A stretch of 64,000 nt of DNA from Chinchilla lanigera (taxonomy: Eukaryota > Chordata > Mammalia > Rodentia > Chinchillidae). This document shows positions 1 to 11,779 of this stretch, piece after piece. Within the stretch, counting starts at the first letter, position 1. Each line of letters begins with the position of its first letter. Under the pieces are notes generated by a model. That model did no database searches. It was given only the letters and a program-made list of their open reading frames with translations, and was not told where the DNA came from. Both the position numbers and the translations under genes were made by a program. The stretch spans positions 25,917,578 to 25,981,577 of the forward strand of contig NW_004955417.1 of NCBI RefSeq assembly GCF_000276665.1, given 5' to 3'.

Positions 1-567
1 AACAAAACTGGTGTTTTCTGGTTTCCTGTTCCAAAAAGGGAGGCCCATGTCTCCGTAGATGCTGCAGGATGGAGCAGGAACTTCAGGGTGACACAGCCTA
101 GCGCTAAGGTCATGGTCTTGGGCAAGCTACTTAACCTTTCTTTGGAATTCATTTCCTGATTTGACCAGATGACAAGGGAGTTGTGAAGATCAGATGAGCC
201 AAGTAGGGTCCTGGGGTGTGTGGCACACATGCATATACAAATAAAAAAAATTTACAGAATGTGAAAACAATACCAACATTGATATCTCTACTCCATTCTA
301 TTTCCTTTTTAAAATGTTGGCCTTGCTTCAGTGAGTTCATCTGGAATACACACAACATTTTTTCTCACTGTTTGGAAAAAATCCCAGACATTATATAAAA
401 TGCCCAGCATGCAGTAGGTGAGTGGTAGAGTAGGTAAATGGTTTACTGCTGAGATTTAAGTGCCTCTAAAGCCCAGTGACAGACACTCTTTTGAGACCAG
501 GGTAGAGCAGAGGGTGTGTCCTTCTGGTAATGATGTGACACTGATCCCCACACCTGGCAGTACTCAC
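1..567 (-). other. SNTB1: SNTB1 intron downstream of the PH2 exons (partial)
   Basis: Starts with the consensus donor gtgagt at 567 and runs off the left edge. It holds a MIR-like fossil near 95-230. The remainder shows nothing I recognise. Confidence 0.85.
95..230 (+). repeat. MIR-type SINE fossil
   Basis: Contains the typical degenerate MIR core: a stretch like 'ttgggcaagctacttaacc' followed by a pyrimidine-rich 'tcatttcctga' and 'tgtgaagatcagatgag'. Old and diverged, so the boundaries are approximate. Confidence 0.6.
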
Positions 568-764
568 CAGTGGTGACTTCAGCAATGAGCTCAGCCGCAT
601 TGTGGCATCCCTGTACTATGCTCCTTGTCCACTGGGAGAGATCCCTGCTGACTTCTGCCCGGAAAAGATGTGTTTCAATTCCTTGCTTGGTACCAGTTCG
701 TGTTGCAAAGGACAGATCCATACCAGCTTGGGGTGAGCCCTTCCCCGGACCTGAATGGACTAGC
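568..764 (-). CDS. SNTB1: SNTB1 coding exon, second half of PH2 domain (probably exon 5)
   Basis: On the minus strand this 197-nt exon begins with the last base of a split Arg codon, then encodes 65 residues starting LVHSGPGKGSPQAG, with MDLSFATRTGTKQGIETH and WTRSIVQGCHNAAELIAE following, and ends with the first base of the next codon (phase 1). This is the C-terminal strand and helix part of the beta-1-syntrophin PH2 domain (about residues 380-445); the Trp in WTRSI is the conserved Trp of the closing PH helix. The acceptor is strong (ctttctctctccag) and the donor is near-consensus (gtgagt). Reading past the donor gives non-syntrophin residues until a stop near 443, as expected of intron. 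The next family segment, the SU domain, is not in the remaining 567 bases. Phase and sequence join perfectly to the exon at 22032-22171, so this is an active gene structure and not a retrocopy. Confidence 0.96.
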
Positions 765-3700
765 CTGGAGAGAGAAAGATCACCATCAGAAGGGACACTA
801 CTCTATCCCTGCCATATCCCCCAGCAAAAGCCCAGAATTGGTGATCTGCTCTCATTTTTGTGACTTGAACCAGAGGGTCCATGATACCCTACTTTTCACC
901 ATGGTTGTTCCATCTTCCCTTCAATGGCGGTGTGAAATTAAGATGCATCCAAGGGTTGTGCACTTGGGTGTAAATTCAGAGGATTTTAACTTGTGCAAAT
1001 TCAACTATCCTTTCAGTCAAAACAGAAAAGAATAAACGAGAGAAGATAATGTAAATGGTGTGCCACATTCTCCCCTTCCATTCCTGAGCGTGTATGTATC
1101 AAACGATTCAGTAAGGGCAAGCGCAGGCAAAGCAAGTCTCCTGCAGTGAACCGAGTGTGAGACTCAGCTCCCCTGCGGCTCTTGTCCTCTGAGAGGATCT
1201 GGCTGCATTGAGCATACTTCTGGGTGTGCTTTCTGTACTACCTCAGTACACTGCTCTTGTCGGAACAACCTCCAGATAACCTGGAATTCAACTGAAGAAG
1301 CAGCAATCTGTTTGTCTGCTAAAACTAGAGAAAACACTGCAACGCTAGACTTCTTGGGACATGGTAGAGATCTACATGTTAGTGGGCATGGAAGGGATTT
1401 TCAAGAGATTTTCCTACCACGCAGTGCATTCACACTGACTTTAGAACTTACCCTTGGCATAAAATGTGCCTGCTACAGCAAATAATTTTCTCAAAGGCCG
1501 GACTTAAAGCATTAAGAATCAAAGTGCTCTGGACACCACCTTGAACACGCTGCTCCGCGGGAGGTCAGCCTGCTCCGGGGACAGACTCTTCTATCGCTCA
1601 TTTGCAGGGAAGCATACGTATAATTTGATAACTGCTACTTCCCTCCAGGGTATTTACATTTTTATCCTTATCTCTTAATACAGAAAGCAACACTTTACCA
1701 CTTGCTAGAGAAATGCCAGGTGTCTGTCCACACGGTGCATGGGGAGTTATTTTCTCGGGCAAAGAGCTTATTACCTTTAAATTAAAAATAGGTTGAAAGA
1801 ACTCGAAAAGCTTATTTGTCTTGTAAACCCAAATGCTGTAGAACACCATTATCAATGGAACAAAGCCTGTTGTAGCCTGTTGAACTGCTAGAACGAGACT
1901 GTTGGATAATTCTGCGGAGTTCTCTTTCACTTATAAAGATGGAATTTGGCGTGAAGTGGTTCAGTGCCAGCTCAGAGAGAAAGGTTAGTTGGAAAGCCTT
2001 CGGCTGGGAGGTTCATGAAAGACAGGGAAGCTCCACAGCTCTCACGAGACCAGCGCCCAGAGCGTGTGAGGGAAGGGGCTGCTGGTGTGAGCTCACGTGC
2101 ACGGATTTAACACGCAGGGCTCGGGCCATTTCAGCCAGCAGGAAGAAGGCACTGAGGAATGAGAAGTGAGTGAGAGGGACAGAGAAAAAGCTGAGGATTC
2201 AAAATCAAGTAAGACTAAAGAAAACGGAAAGTATCCTCTATAGCCTTATAGAACTTTTAGAGGGCTGGAGGACCAGGTAAAAAATTATTAGGAGAAGGTA
2301 TCCATGGGAAGCAAGAATATTGTTTTCTTAGTTGCTCAAGCGTTTTTATACTCAAATGTGCTTAATTGTGGTTGCTTTAAGAACCACAGTCAGCTTTCCT
2401 TTTTGAAAACCTTTACATCTGTATCAGCTGGACACAGGTGGCAGGCGGCGGGTTCAGCTGAACAGGGACAGTTTGGGAAGAATAAAGCACTGCACGGTAG
2501 AGCCTCATTCATTCTGTCTGCCTTGTGTTAAAGTGTTTTTCTGAATCTCCGCCTCATAAAATAGTGTTGTGAAGATTATTCAACCTGTGTACTAAGGCAG
2601 CACAGCAAGCAGCGTGTGGTTTACGCTCGGTAAATATTTCTCCTCTTTACACCAACCCTCAGTCTTCAGATTTTAAAAACATACCAATTGGTTCTCTTAC
2701 AAGACCCTTGCCTGGGCTAACGTTGTTCTTTTCCATGCCCTTAATTTCCATTCAGGTGACTTCAACTCTGTCCCATTGTGGGACACGGTAGATACAGAAG
2801 TAAACTGAGAGAAAGGTGGGCAACACGGAGAATGCAGCATGCGTCTGCGTGCGTGTGCATGTGTGTGAATTTCCAGCTGATATTTATTTTTCTCAAGAAG
2901 AGACCGTGGTTAAAATGGAAGCCAACAAAAGGCAATCGCAACTGGAAAACGCAATTTGTTTGAAAATTCACATTTCATAGCGCTAAGGATGAGGAATGAA
3001 ATCACTCACTGGATGTAACAGGTATGACAAAGCCCAAATCAGGCCGGCACATGCCGTGTAGCTGGCACTCACCAGAGAAACCCCGCACGGTCCTGGAAGT
3101 AATGATAAAAATAAGCCCTTGGAGATAAGACCATTATCCCTTTCAGCTCATCATTAAGTTGTCACTGATTAAAAATCAAAGGAAAAGGAAAAACTGATGT
3201 TTCCCCTAACCAAGTGTGAATGCTGTAATATTCATATGAAAGAACAGGGTGGTCTGCCATCTAAGGCAGAGCAGCCATGTGGATGATTTTGCCTTCTTTT
3301 GAGCGCGCCAATATTGGTAGCGTTCTGTGTGTAAACCCTAGGGTCAGAGCCCAGGGCTGTTTCTGTGGCCTGCTGTGCCTGCTGGTAACAAAGGGACACT
3401 TTCTCCAGATCAAAATGGACAGAAATATGTCAGGTATGGGCCGCATGCATGGGTGCACATCCTCGGGATGGGGTATGACCCAGACCTTTGTGATTATTGT
3501 ATAAATACTGTTTGTAGACCTGGACTATACATATGCATATGTACAGATACAATTCTGAATATGTAACAGAACTATGTAAAAGAAAATCCAGGAAACGAAT
3601 GCATTTAAATGCTGAGCAATTTTGTAGGTGATCTTCTTTTCTATATTTTTAAGAAAATTTCCTCTAATAAACAGAGAGCACACAATTTAAAGATTAGCTT

Positions 3701-4240
3701 TAAAAAGCCATGAGACTGAGGCGAACTCAAATCATTTTTAGCACCAGAACTTTGGGACTCAAAAGACCTGAATTCTGGTTCAGCACATGCTCAGTGTTTT
3801 GCTTGTGGTTTAATGCTAGTGGCAACTCCGTGTTGGAATCCTGAGTCACACAGCGGTGGGCCCCTGCATTTGCCTGTGCCTGGGTCATTCTCAACTGCCC
3901 GTGCCCAGCTCCTGCAGGCGGTGACTATGAAGAGCCCTCCCCAGAATGAGGTCCACTGGATCCACCACACATGAAGCCACCACTGGTGGCCTCACGAATC
4001 CCTGACAGTAGCCAGCTGGCCTCCGGCAAGCAAGACCAGGACAACACTGAGACCTACGACCTGAGGCGACTGGGTCTGCTTGGATTCAGGAGTATTCTGA
4101 GGTGCCACAGAGAAGCATCCTGTTCTGTTTCTGTCCCCACTCCTTCCTTCCAACTGAACACCAAAGCTCACAAACTCCTCCACTTCATCGATCACTTCAG
4201 CCCTCACCTGTAACCAGCTAATACATCCAACTGATATTCC
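765..4240. other. Mostly repeat-free intron sequence
   Basis: No SINE, L1 or LTR is recognised here apart from a possible MIR remnant near 2550-2645. The block 1590-1940 and the block 2870-3240 are AT-rich and complex. The latter carries AGATAA and TTATC motifs close together (3123-3140). No coding frame resembles a known protein. Confidence 0.45.
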
Positions 4241-4247
4241 TGGGGCA

Positions 4248-4600
4248 CTATGGACTGAACAGCGTACCCCACAAATTCACTGTTAAATCCCTACCCCCGA
4301 TATGACTACATTTGGAATATAGCATAGGGCAATGAAAGCTAATTGTGGCTGTAGGGTGGGACCTTCACCTGCAGACTTTCACCCATCCTTTAAGAACAGG
4401 AAGCAGCACCAAAGACCTCAGAGGAACGGCCCTGTGTGGGTGTATGAGGACAGCCTTCTGCAGACTAGGACAACAGCCCTGACCAGAAACCAACGCGAAA
4501 GCACACTGATCGTGAACTGCTGTCCTTCAGAACAGTGAGAACTAAGTTTCTGCTGTTCAAGCTTCCCAATTGGTGGTGTTTTTAGGGCAGCCCACTCTAT
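4248..4600 (+). repeat. MaLR-type LTR fossil (MLT1-like)
   Basis: Begins like the MaLR consensus ('actatggactgaacag', then 'aaatccctaccccc' and 'acatttggaatatag'). It ends with the family's typical 3' part ('cagtgagaactaagtttctg', 'gttcaagcttccca', 'tttttagggcagccca'). Diverged solo LTR with no internal region. Confidence 0.65.
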
Positions 4601-7354
4601 GCACGGTCTATACAAACTCAAAGCTCAGCGTGAGCAGAGCAGGCCAGGCCCACAGCTTGCAGAGCCACAGCTGAGAAGGAGAGAATCTCTCCCCTTCAAA
4701 TTCCCACAGCCTCTGTCCTGCAGGCTCTGCCCCAGTTGTCAGGAAATTTCTTCCTGGGATATGGAAGTGAGTGAAAAGTAGCCAGCAGCAGAGGACCAGT
4801 GGTAAGTACAAGCCAGGGTGTGCTGGGTGAGCGAAGACTTGCTCCTTCTCACTGGACAACCTGGTCATTATAACATCTTCCTCCAGAGAAGGAATCTGAG
4901 CCTTCCAGAACCTTCCAGAAAAGATACAGTTAGAAGAACAGAGAGCAGGGAATTCTGGCACAAAGAACCCCCACATTTATCAAAGCATTTGTTACTGCAC
5001 GCCTAGCAAGAGTTTGGAAACAATAACTGCATTTGTTCTCTCTTCCCCAAAGAACCGATTTGATTGTCCACAGTAATACACAGAATGATACACAGAGATG
5101 TCGACATTCACCACTACACCACTTTGAGAGTGCTGACCAGGAGCTGGCTGCATTAACAACCATGACATTTCAATGATAGATCAAGGCTCCTGAATGAGAG
5201 AAGCTCAAAATCCTTCCCTTGTTTTGGTATGTGGGCCACCATGTTGACTGGAGAGGTAGCTACTAGGAAGAGCTAGAGAAAAAAAGGAAAAGTGAATAAT
5301 TCAGTGTATAAGTGCTCTGTGAAACGTTCTCTTGAGATGAATTTGTACTCGCATAGCTTCGATTCCCAGTCAGCAACATCATCTTAGGACTGTTCTCCGT
5401 AGCCTGCGCACTAGGCTTCTCCATTCAGATGAGTCACAGGCAGCCCAGTGTCAATAGCTTTGAACACAGTACCACATGAGCATCTTAAGATTTTAAGAAC
5501 CTAATACTTAGATTCTAAGTAAGCAGCACTGAGGTCCCCAAAGGGCCATGCCCACCACGGAGGGGAGGCAGGTTACATGGAGCCAAAACAGTATTCAAAA
5601 GAAAGAGTTACTTAGGCTGGAAATCGAGGGTCTAAATATGGAAAGGTTTCTGAATAACACCAAGTACAACATGAGCTACTCTTTAAATGTCACAGGGCAG
5701 GCAGAAAAAGGAAGAGGCATCATCCTACGCCATTAGGCCAACAGTGATGTTGACCTGGATCTGAGTGAGGTGCGGGGAAGCCCAGAGGAAGTGGCATTTC
5801 CAAAACAGGAAATGGGCTCAAGTCCTTGCGGGGGAAGATTCGCTCTAAGGTCCTGAGGGGATTTGGACACTGTATAAATGAAATTCAGGGAATCAGAGAG
5901 AAAAAGTAATCAGCAAGACGATCGGGAAAGTGAAAATTTTACCCTGATTTTCAAATCAGTAAGGTGGGTTCTGTGACCCTAGTCCCAGCCATGATTCTGT
6001 AATGGATTATTAAAAAAATGTTCAATTTTGACTTTGGAAAATGAGAAATAGTTTATGGCAGGCTATGCAGCTTGCTACATTCAAGAGTTTCCCTGAGAAA
6101 CGAGAGCACTAGAAAAGTGACAGATGATGTGAATGTTTTGAAAGAACATGTGGACCAAGCTTTGCCCAGTAGTCACACTGGACATACATAGATAAGTGTG
6201 GGTACAGACTGACTTTGCTAAGTGACCATGTTAAATGTACAGCTCAATTGAATTAGGAGTGGAGATGGAGCGGACCTGCCTGTTAAACATTTTGTCACCT
6301 GCCTGTGACATTTATGAAGCTCTATGCAGACACCATCTAACTTAGTAGATGATCTAAGACTGAGAAGAAAAACCTCAGAATCTGGATGTAAGATGGGTAG
6401 GTGCTGCAGTTAACAAATAATAACCAGACGAAGAGGTGAAACACCCTAGAAGTTCATTTGATGATTCACTCAAGCCAGAGCTGTCAATAGGAGTGTGAAC
6501 TTACACTGCATCTCCAGAATCAAGTGGGTGACAGTCATGCGCTCACCCCGCAGTGACAAGATCACACCTGAAATGCAGCATCCAGCCCCAGGCACCGTGC
6601 TTCGAGAGAGGCTTCTTAATTTCTGGTGCCATGAATACTTTGAGGAGAAAAATGAAGTCCCCTGCTCCAAATAATGCTACAAATGCAAAAAGCAAGTGGA
6701 ATCACAAAGGAAGCCAGCGGTTCCGTTTTTGCAGAACTATACAGGTATCATGATGCGATGGAGAAGAAGAGAGTGCAGTCCTCAAAAGTTCTTTGCAGCG
6801 AGCACTGTGAGACAAAATTCCCAGAGGCTTTGTCTGGAGAAGGCTTTGTGTGGGGATGAGAAGAAGGGATGGGTGTGGATGTGTGCAGCAACTATGGATG
6901 TGTCCAGCGCTGGCTGGCTCAGAGGGTGTCAGGTTTCTCCCCGGCCAGCCCGTGGCGCCATCCACGGAAGCCATCTCTAGGTTGTGGCCCATCCAGGGAA
7001 CTGCACTTGGGGAGGGTGATTTGCTCCTTGAGAGGTGGGATGAAGTAGGAGCATTTCTGGCAAGGCTGAGTCTGCCTGAGCTCACAGCCAGCAAGTGTTG
7101 GACCATCAGCAGGGATTGTTGCTCAGCTGTCAAAGTTGACGACTCCTGGGTGAGCGGATGTTGGCAGGGGACCTGCTGTTGACAGCAAAGTGACCTACTG
7201 GAGTTTACCACCAAGCGCATCACCACCTGATCCCCTCCTCTGGATCCCCACATGCCACTGCAACCAAATCAACCTACGGTTTCATGGTCAACACTTTGTA
7301 GACTTCATGATCCTTCAGAGTTGGGCCCAGCTCTCATCCCGCCTTGATTCTACG
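4601..7354. other. Intron sequence with no recognised repeat
   Basis: About 2.7 kb without an element I can name. A short direct repeat (ccttccagaa twice) sits at about 4898-4918. Open frames here are short and unlike known proteins. Confidence 0.4.
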
Positions 7355-7362
7355 GTCTAAGC

Positions 7363-7469
7363 CAGTGATGGCGAACCCGTCAGAGCTCTCAAGGATAGAA
7401 ACAGCCTGCTGAGCTCTCAAGGATACAAACAGCCTGCTGCAGCACGTGTGCCATAGGTTCGCCACCCTG
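7363..7469 (+). mobile_element. hAT-type MITE, 107 bp, with TIRs and 8-bp target duplication
   Basis: The left end reads CAGTGATGGCGAACC and the right end, reverse-complemented, reads CAGGGTGGCGAACC, a near-perfect terminal inverted repeat. The sequence GTCTAAGC occurs directly on both sides (7355-7362 and 7470-7477), giving a perfect 8-bp target-site duplication, the hallmark of hAT transposition. There is no coding capacity, so the element is non-autonomous. Inside are two copies of a 28-bp unit (7384-7411 and 7412-7439) differing by one base. The TIR resembles those of mammalian hAT families such as OposCharlie/vesper-bat nhAT or rodent URR1; the exact family is not settled. Confidence 0.9.
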
Positions 7470-8203
7470 GTCTAAGCACTCTGCTGGACACTTGATAGGC
7501 ATTCAATGAAAGTTGGCCGAACAACTCCATGGTATTTCAAAATGTTTTTAAAATTTCAGTTCATTTTTGCAAAGAAAAACACACATACATAATTGATCTA
7601 TTTTGAAATCTTTTGAAATTTGTGGCCAGTAAAAGGTCTCACTAATGGGTTCTTCATTTGTAGAGAACACTTGGGAACACACTGCTGTAGCCAGAGCCCA
7701 GGTACTGAGTACCGAATAAAGGCCAGCAGACATTAAGACTTCAGAAGTCATCTCATCCGGGTGGTGGGAAAGGTAGGGCTGGAACCCGTCGGCCTGGGTC
7801 TGTCCCGTTCTGCCAGGATGGTCTTTTTATCTCCTCCCAAGATTCTTTCCAAAGATCAGCACTCTCAGGGGGACTCTGAAATAGCTTATTTATCTTTCAA
7901 TTATTTTGTATTTTAAGCTCTTTGTGTATCCTTAAAAATATGACCATCTGTCTCTTATCTGTGGAAGGAACTAAACTACAACCAAGAAAACGTCTGCCTC
8001 GCAAGAGAAGATAATTTCTTTCCCCAGCCAGGAAGCGAATGCGGGAATTCCAGGCCAGCTTTCAAACTGCCATGCACACCCAATTTCCAAGTTTATGAGG
8101 AACCGAAGGACACTCTTTGCTCGCTGGTGACAAAGTACAGACACACCGTCCCATGGCTGGACACACAGCCATGAACCCAGCAAGATTTGGCATTCCCTGT
8201 TAG

Positions 8204-8230
8204 CTAAGAGTGTGTGTGTGTGAGTGAGAG
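8204..8230. repeat. Short TG/GA-rich microsatellite
   Basis: A run of gtgtgtgtgtgtg followed by agtgagag. Short and imperfect. Confidence 0.6.
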
Positions 8231-8314
8231 GCACACACAGGACCATGCCCTCCTACAGAACAGGGCAAGAAAAGGACACCCCTGGCATGAAGAGGCGGGG
8301 ACTCAGACGTCCGG

Positions 8315-8445
8315 GTTTCAACCCCACTTCCTAACTGGGTATCTCTCCGAGCCTCAGTTTTTTCAACTCTGCACTGGAGATCAGAACCTCTCCACCTCAC
8401 CGAGTTGTAAGAAATAAATAAGGAAATGTGTGGATACTGCATAGA
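8315..8445 (+). repeat. MIR SINE fossil
   Basis: Carries the MIR signature 'tctccgagcctcagttttt' followed by a diverged body to 'gtggatactgcatagaac'. Plus orientation. Confidence 0.7.
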
Positions 8446-8467
8446 ACATATTGCCACAGCTGTCGTT

Positions 8468-8612
8468 ACCATTAGAATGTAGGTTCCACCAGGGCAGGGA
8501 TTTTATTTGATCATTTCCTGATGTGTCATTAGGACCTACAACAGTTCCAGGTACGTAGCAGGCACCCCATAGATATTTGCTAAGTTAGTGAGTAAATGAA
8601 GAACTAAAACAC
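8468..8612 (+). repeat. L2 3'-end fossil
   Basis: Matches the known LINE2 tail pattern: 'ggttccaccagggcaggga', then 'acagttccaggtacgtagc', then 'cagatatttgctaagt'-like sequence with a final 'gtaaatgaag'. Diverged. Confidence 0.6.
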
Positions 8613-8729
8613 AAAGAAGGTGACTGCAAAGGAAGTGTGTGAACCGCAACTGTTGTACAGGTCCTCTCCCACCCTCAGACCCACAGAGACACAAAGCAGA
8701 GGTGGCCAATGCTAATCTAAGGAACTTGA

Positions 8730-8935
8730 GTGCCGGGTGTGGTGGTGCATGCCTATAATTCCAGCACTCAGGAGGCTGAGGCAGGAGCACCTCCATGAGT
8801 TGAAGGCCAGTTTGGGCTACATAGTGAATTCAGGGCCAGCCTGGAGTACCTTGGGAGACTGTGTCTCAAAAATAAGAGATCTGGGGTTATCTCTCAGTCT
8901 ACAAGCCCTGGGTTCGTTCCCAGTATATACCTTCC
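8730..8935 (+). repeat. B1-dID dimeric SINE
   Basis: The B1 part starts 'gccgggtgtggtggtgcatg' and contains 'ccagcactcaggaggctga' and 'ctgtgtctcaaaaataa'. It is followed directly by a tRNA/ID-derived half ('ctggggttatctctcag', 'ccctgggttcgttcccag'). This fused architecture is typical of several non-murid rodent lineages. Confidence 0.88.
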
Positions 8936-8999
8936 CCCTGCAATTTGAAAGCACATCTACTAATTTATAGATGATTTCAGCCTTAAGCAAAAGTGACCT

Positions 9000-9780
9000 T
9001 AAAAAGTAACTAAGATTATCTAGTTGATGAGAATACCCTATGATCCATTTGTTGTTTCTTCCTTTAATCTATCTTTAGCAACTGGTGCTTTTAGTAGTAA
9101 TTTAGGGTTTAGAGAATTAGAGTTCTCTTTTCTTTTTTTGGTGTGGGAATAAAAGTTCCTGTTTTTGCCCCCCTCCAAATGCAAGTCACTAAGATATCAC
9201 ATGTATGAGTGCCATAGATGGGTCCATTTCAATCAGATTTCTATAAATGCATCTGTAAGCCAGATAGCAAAAAAGAGTAGAACGTCTTAAAATTATTTCA
9301 GATGTTGCAAGTGGTAGAGCCCACTACCAAGACTGGATTGCTTTAGGGCCAACCTTTGTCTGATGCGTAGGGGAACTTGCAGGAGAGCGTAGGGTCACTC
9401 CTGGCAGGCACCAGGCAGTGTTTCCCACCAGCAACAGAGGTGTGGGGCTCGGTATTGTTTCCGGGCCCCAGAGATGGCCCCTAACCTGACTGCTTTTGAG
9501 AATAACAAACCAGTAAAACACCCTATCTCACCAAGAATGTTTATGCACTGATTTCATTCTGAATAGGTGTTACAGACTGTTGCATAAAATGTTCCATACA
9601 AAAACATTATTATTAATATCCTTAATTAAAGCAACAACAGTCGCAGCACACAGATTCAGCCAAATTAGGAAAATTACATATTAAGTAACTGGGTTGCTAA
9701 GCAATATTACATCCTCATTTTACTTAATTGCTGTAATTAGCATCTCCCAGCAGATGCCACACTGGAGGCCACACAAGCAC
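9000..9780. other. AT-rich intron block without recognised repeats; candidate conserved element 9540-9760
   Basis: Complex AT-rich sequence. The segment 9540-9760 is dense in homeodomain-type cores (TTAATTAA, GTAATTAG) and has an X-box-like 'gttgctaagcaat'. No coding frame. Whether it is conserved cannot be judged from one sequence. Confidence 0.35.
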
Positions 9781-9784
9781 ACAC

Positions 9785-9882
9785 AGGAAGAGAGAGAGAG
9801 GGAGGGAGGGAGAGGAAGAAGATGGATGGATGGAATGGAGGAAGGAAGGAGGAAAGGAAGGAGGGAAGGAAGGGAGGAGGGG
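9785..9882 (+). repeat. Purine-rich microsatellite (GA/GGAA/GGAT mix)
   Basis: Imperfect runs of gagaga, gggagg, ggat and ggaagg covering about 100 bases; nearly all purines on the plus strand. Confidence 0.9.
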
Positions 9883-10593
9883 CAGGCACGTGGTCCGGTC
9901 CCTTAAACGGTTTGGTGATCCCAAATCAAATACCCACTGGCCAGTCCAAAGGAGCCCAGCAGTCAGCAGCTGCTCTAGGAAAGGTGATCACCTGGCTTGT
10001 TTGTGTCTCGTAAACCTCTTCATCTGACTGTGGTGCTAAACGTCTGGCAGAGCCCATGTTTCAGAAGCCGGACCGTACTGAGGGACGCGGACTATAAACA
10101 GAGCACCGCAGGGCAGGGAGCGGGCAGCTCAGCGTGGAGCCGTTCCTCTCTGCTTGGTGGGATTGAGCAGGTGAGCACAAGTGGTGGCCTCCACCTTCAC
10201 CCACGGCGTCATGTCCCCTCGCAGCCAGCTGCCAGCAGCAAGGGAACATAGGAAAGCGGCTGCTGGCCCGTGCAAGGTAGCCTGGATGCGCTGCCCCAAT
10301 GTCCACAGTGACCCTCTGCAAGTGGAATTCTGAGCTCCAGGTAAACAAGGACCCCATGGCTCTGGGAAGGAAACTCGCCGCCCAGCATCCCACAGTTGGG
10401 GTCCAGAACTGGAAGCCAAGTCCACGACTACACAGTGCATACTCTTTCCACCACACCGGAAGAGGGGCCAAAAGCCAGCTCTTCAAGGAAAAAGTAAAAT
10501 TACCACTGCTGGTCATCTGTGGGTTTCTTTGTGTGCTGCTCTTCTCCAGAGGTAAATAAGATCTGTCATCCAGCTGGGTGTGGGGTGCATCCC

Positions 10594-10965
10594 TGTCTTA
10601 GTCATTGCTGGGACAAAATACCTGCCACCCACAAGATGAAGGAGAAAAGGTTAGTTTAGCTCCCACTTTACAGAGGGTTCAGTCCCTGCTCAGCTGGCTC
10701 CAAGGCAGGGCAGTATGACAGAGGAGGAACAGTCCCTGGTAGGGCAAGCAGGCAGCAGAGTAGGATCAAAGGATGAGGAAAGATGGATACCATCTCAGGC
10801 CATGCCCACAGTGCCCACATCTTCCACCCTTCACCTGCCAGTATCACACCCAGCTATCAACCCATGGACTAAACCAGTATCACACACCCATGATCCAGCC
10901 CTACCTCTGAGTACATGAGGCTTTGGGAGGACATCTTGATACGAGCTATAACCCTCCCGTTTGGA
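10594..10965 (-). repeat. MaLR-type LTR fossil, antisense
   Basis: The plus strand reads 'gtcttagtcattgctgggac' then 'aaaatacctg', 'cagtccctgctcagctggct', and later 'acaaccc'-like ends, the reverse complement pattern of MST/THE/MLT-type LTRs. Similar copies lie at 17040-17340 and 58100-58441. Confidence 0.55.
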
Positions 10966-11779
10966 CGGATTACAGTGTCTATGGGTGTTCCCCTCTCTGC
11001 TTACTTCCCACTCACCAATCCTGAAGAACTCTGGGGCTAAGAGGAGGGAGGACAGGGCCCAGTGGGCAGCAAGAGCACCAGCTCTAAGGATACAAATGGG
11101 GTGCGGGGTGTGGAAGGCTAAACACAGTTGTGATCCACAGCATTAGATCTTAGGCATGGACATCCTTCTGTGCTCCACAGGGATCCCCGGAGCACATGCC
11201 CGAAACCCCAAAGAGTGACACACTGATTACGACTCAGGGTTAGATATGCACCACTGGCCAACATTCCCCATTGAGAAGAGCTCCTAAAATTCCTAAGGCT
11301 GGCCCGAGGCTGCAGCTGCTTTTGGCATTTAGAAACAGGTCAGCGCCTCAGGCGCTGCAAAAGTACCTGGTATGTTTAGTAGCGGTGCTCAGAGTCCCTG
11401 GCTGCCAGGGGACAAAGATGTGCACCGTCAACTGCTTGTTCAGGTGGCCCTGCACCTTTGCCTCAGGGCTGAGCAGTGTCCCTCTTTATAAGGTAAGTGT
11501 GTCCAAAACTTCCGCCAGCCACCGCTACTGACTGTGCGGGATTTCCAGGTTAAGCTTCCTCCAGAATTCGGAACCGCTGTGACCTTAATCCTTGTTCTCT
11601 GCAGACCCACAGGACTTGCCCCCTGTGACAAGAGTGACAAAAACCCACACTCTTGCTCCACACGGGCAAATGTACCTTTTTTAAATGTTCAGCAGTATCG
11701 AATAAACTTTGGCTAAGCAAAAATGTTTTCCCAAGGACCCATAAAAGGCGGAAGGGTAAGGATCGCTGAAATGACAACG

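Noticed and set aside
443..567. Extension of the syntrophin open frame past position 568
   Set aside because: It follows a consensus gtgagt donor and the residues no longer resemble syntrophin; it is intron read-through.
9785..9882. Purine tract as a regulatory GAGA-type element
   Set aside because: Simple microsatellite; nothing beyond composition supports function.
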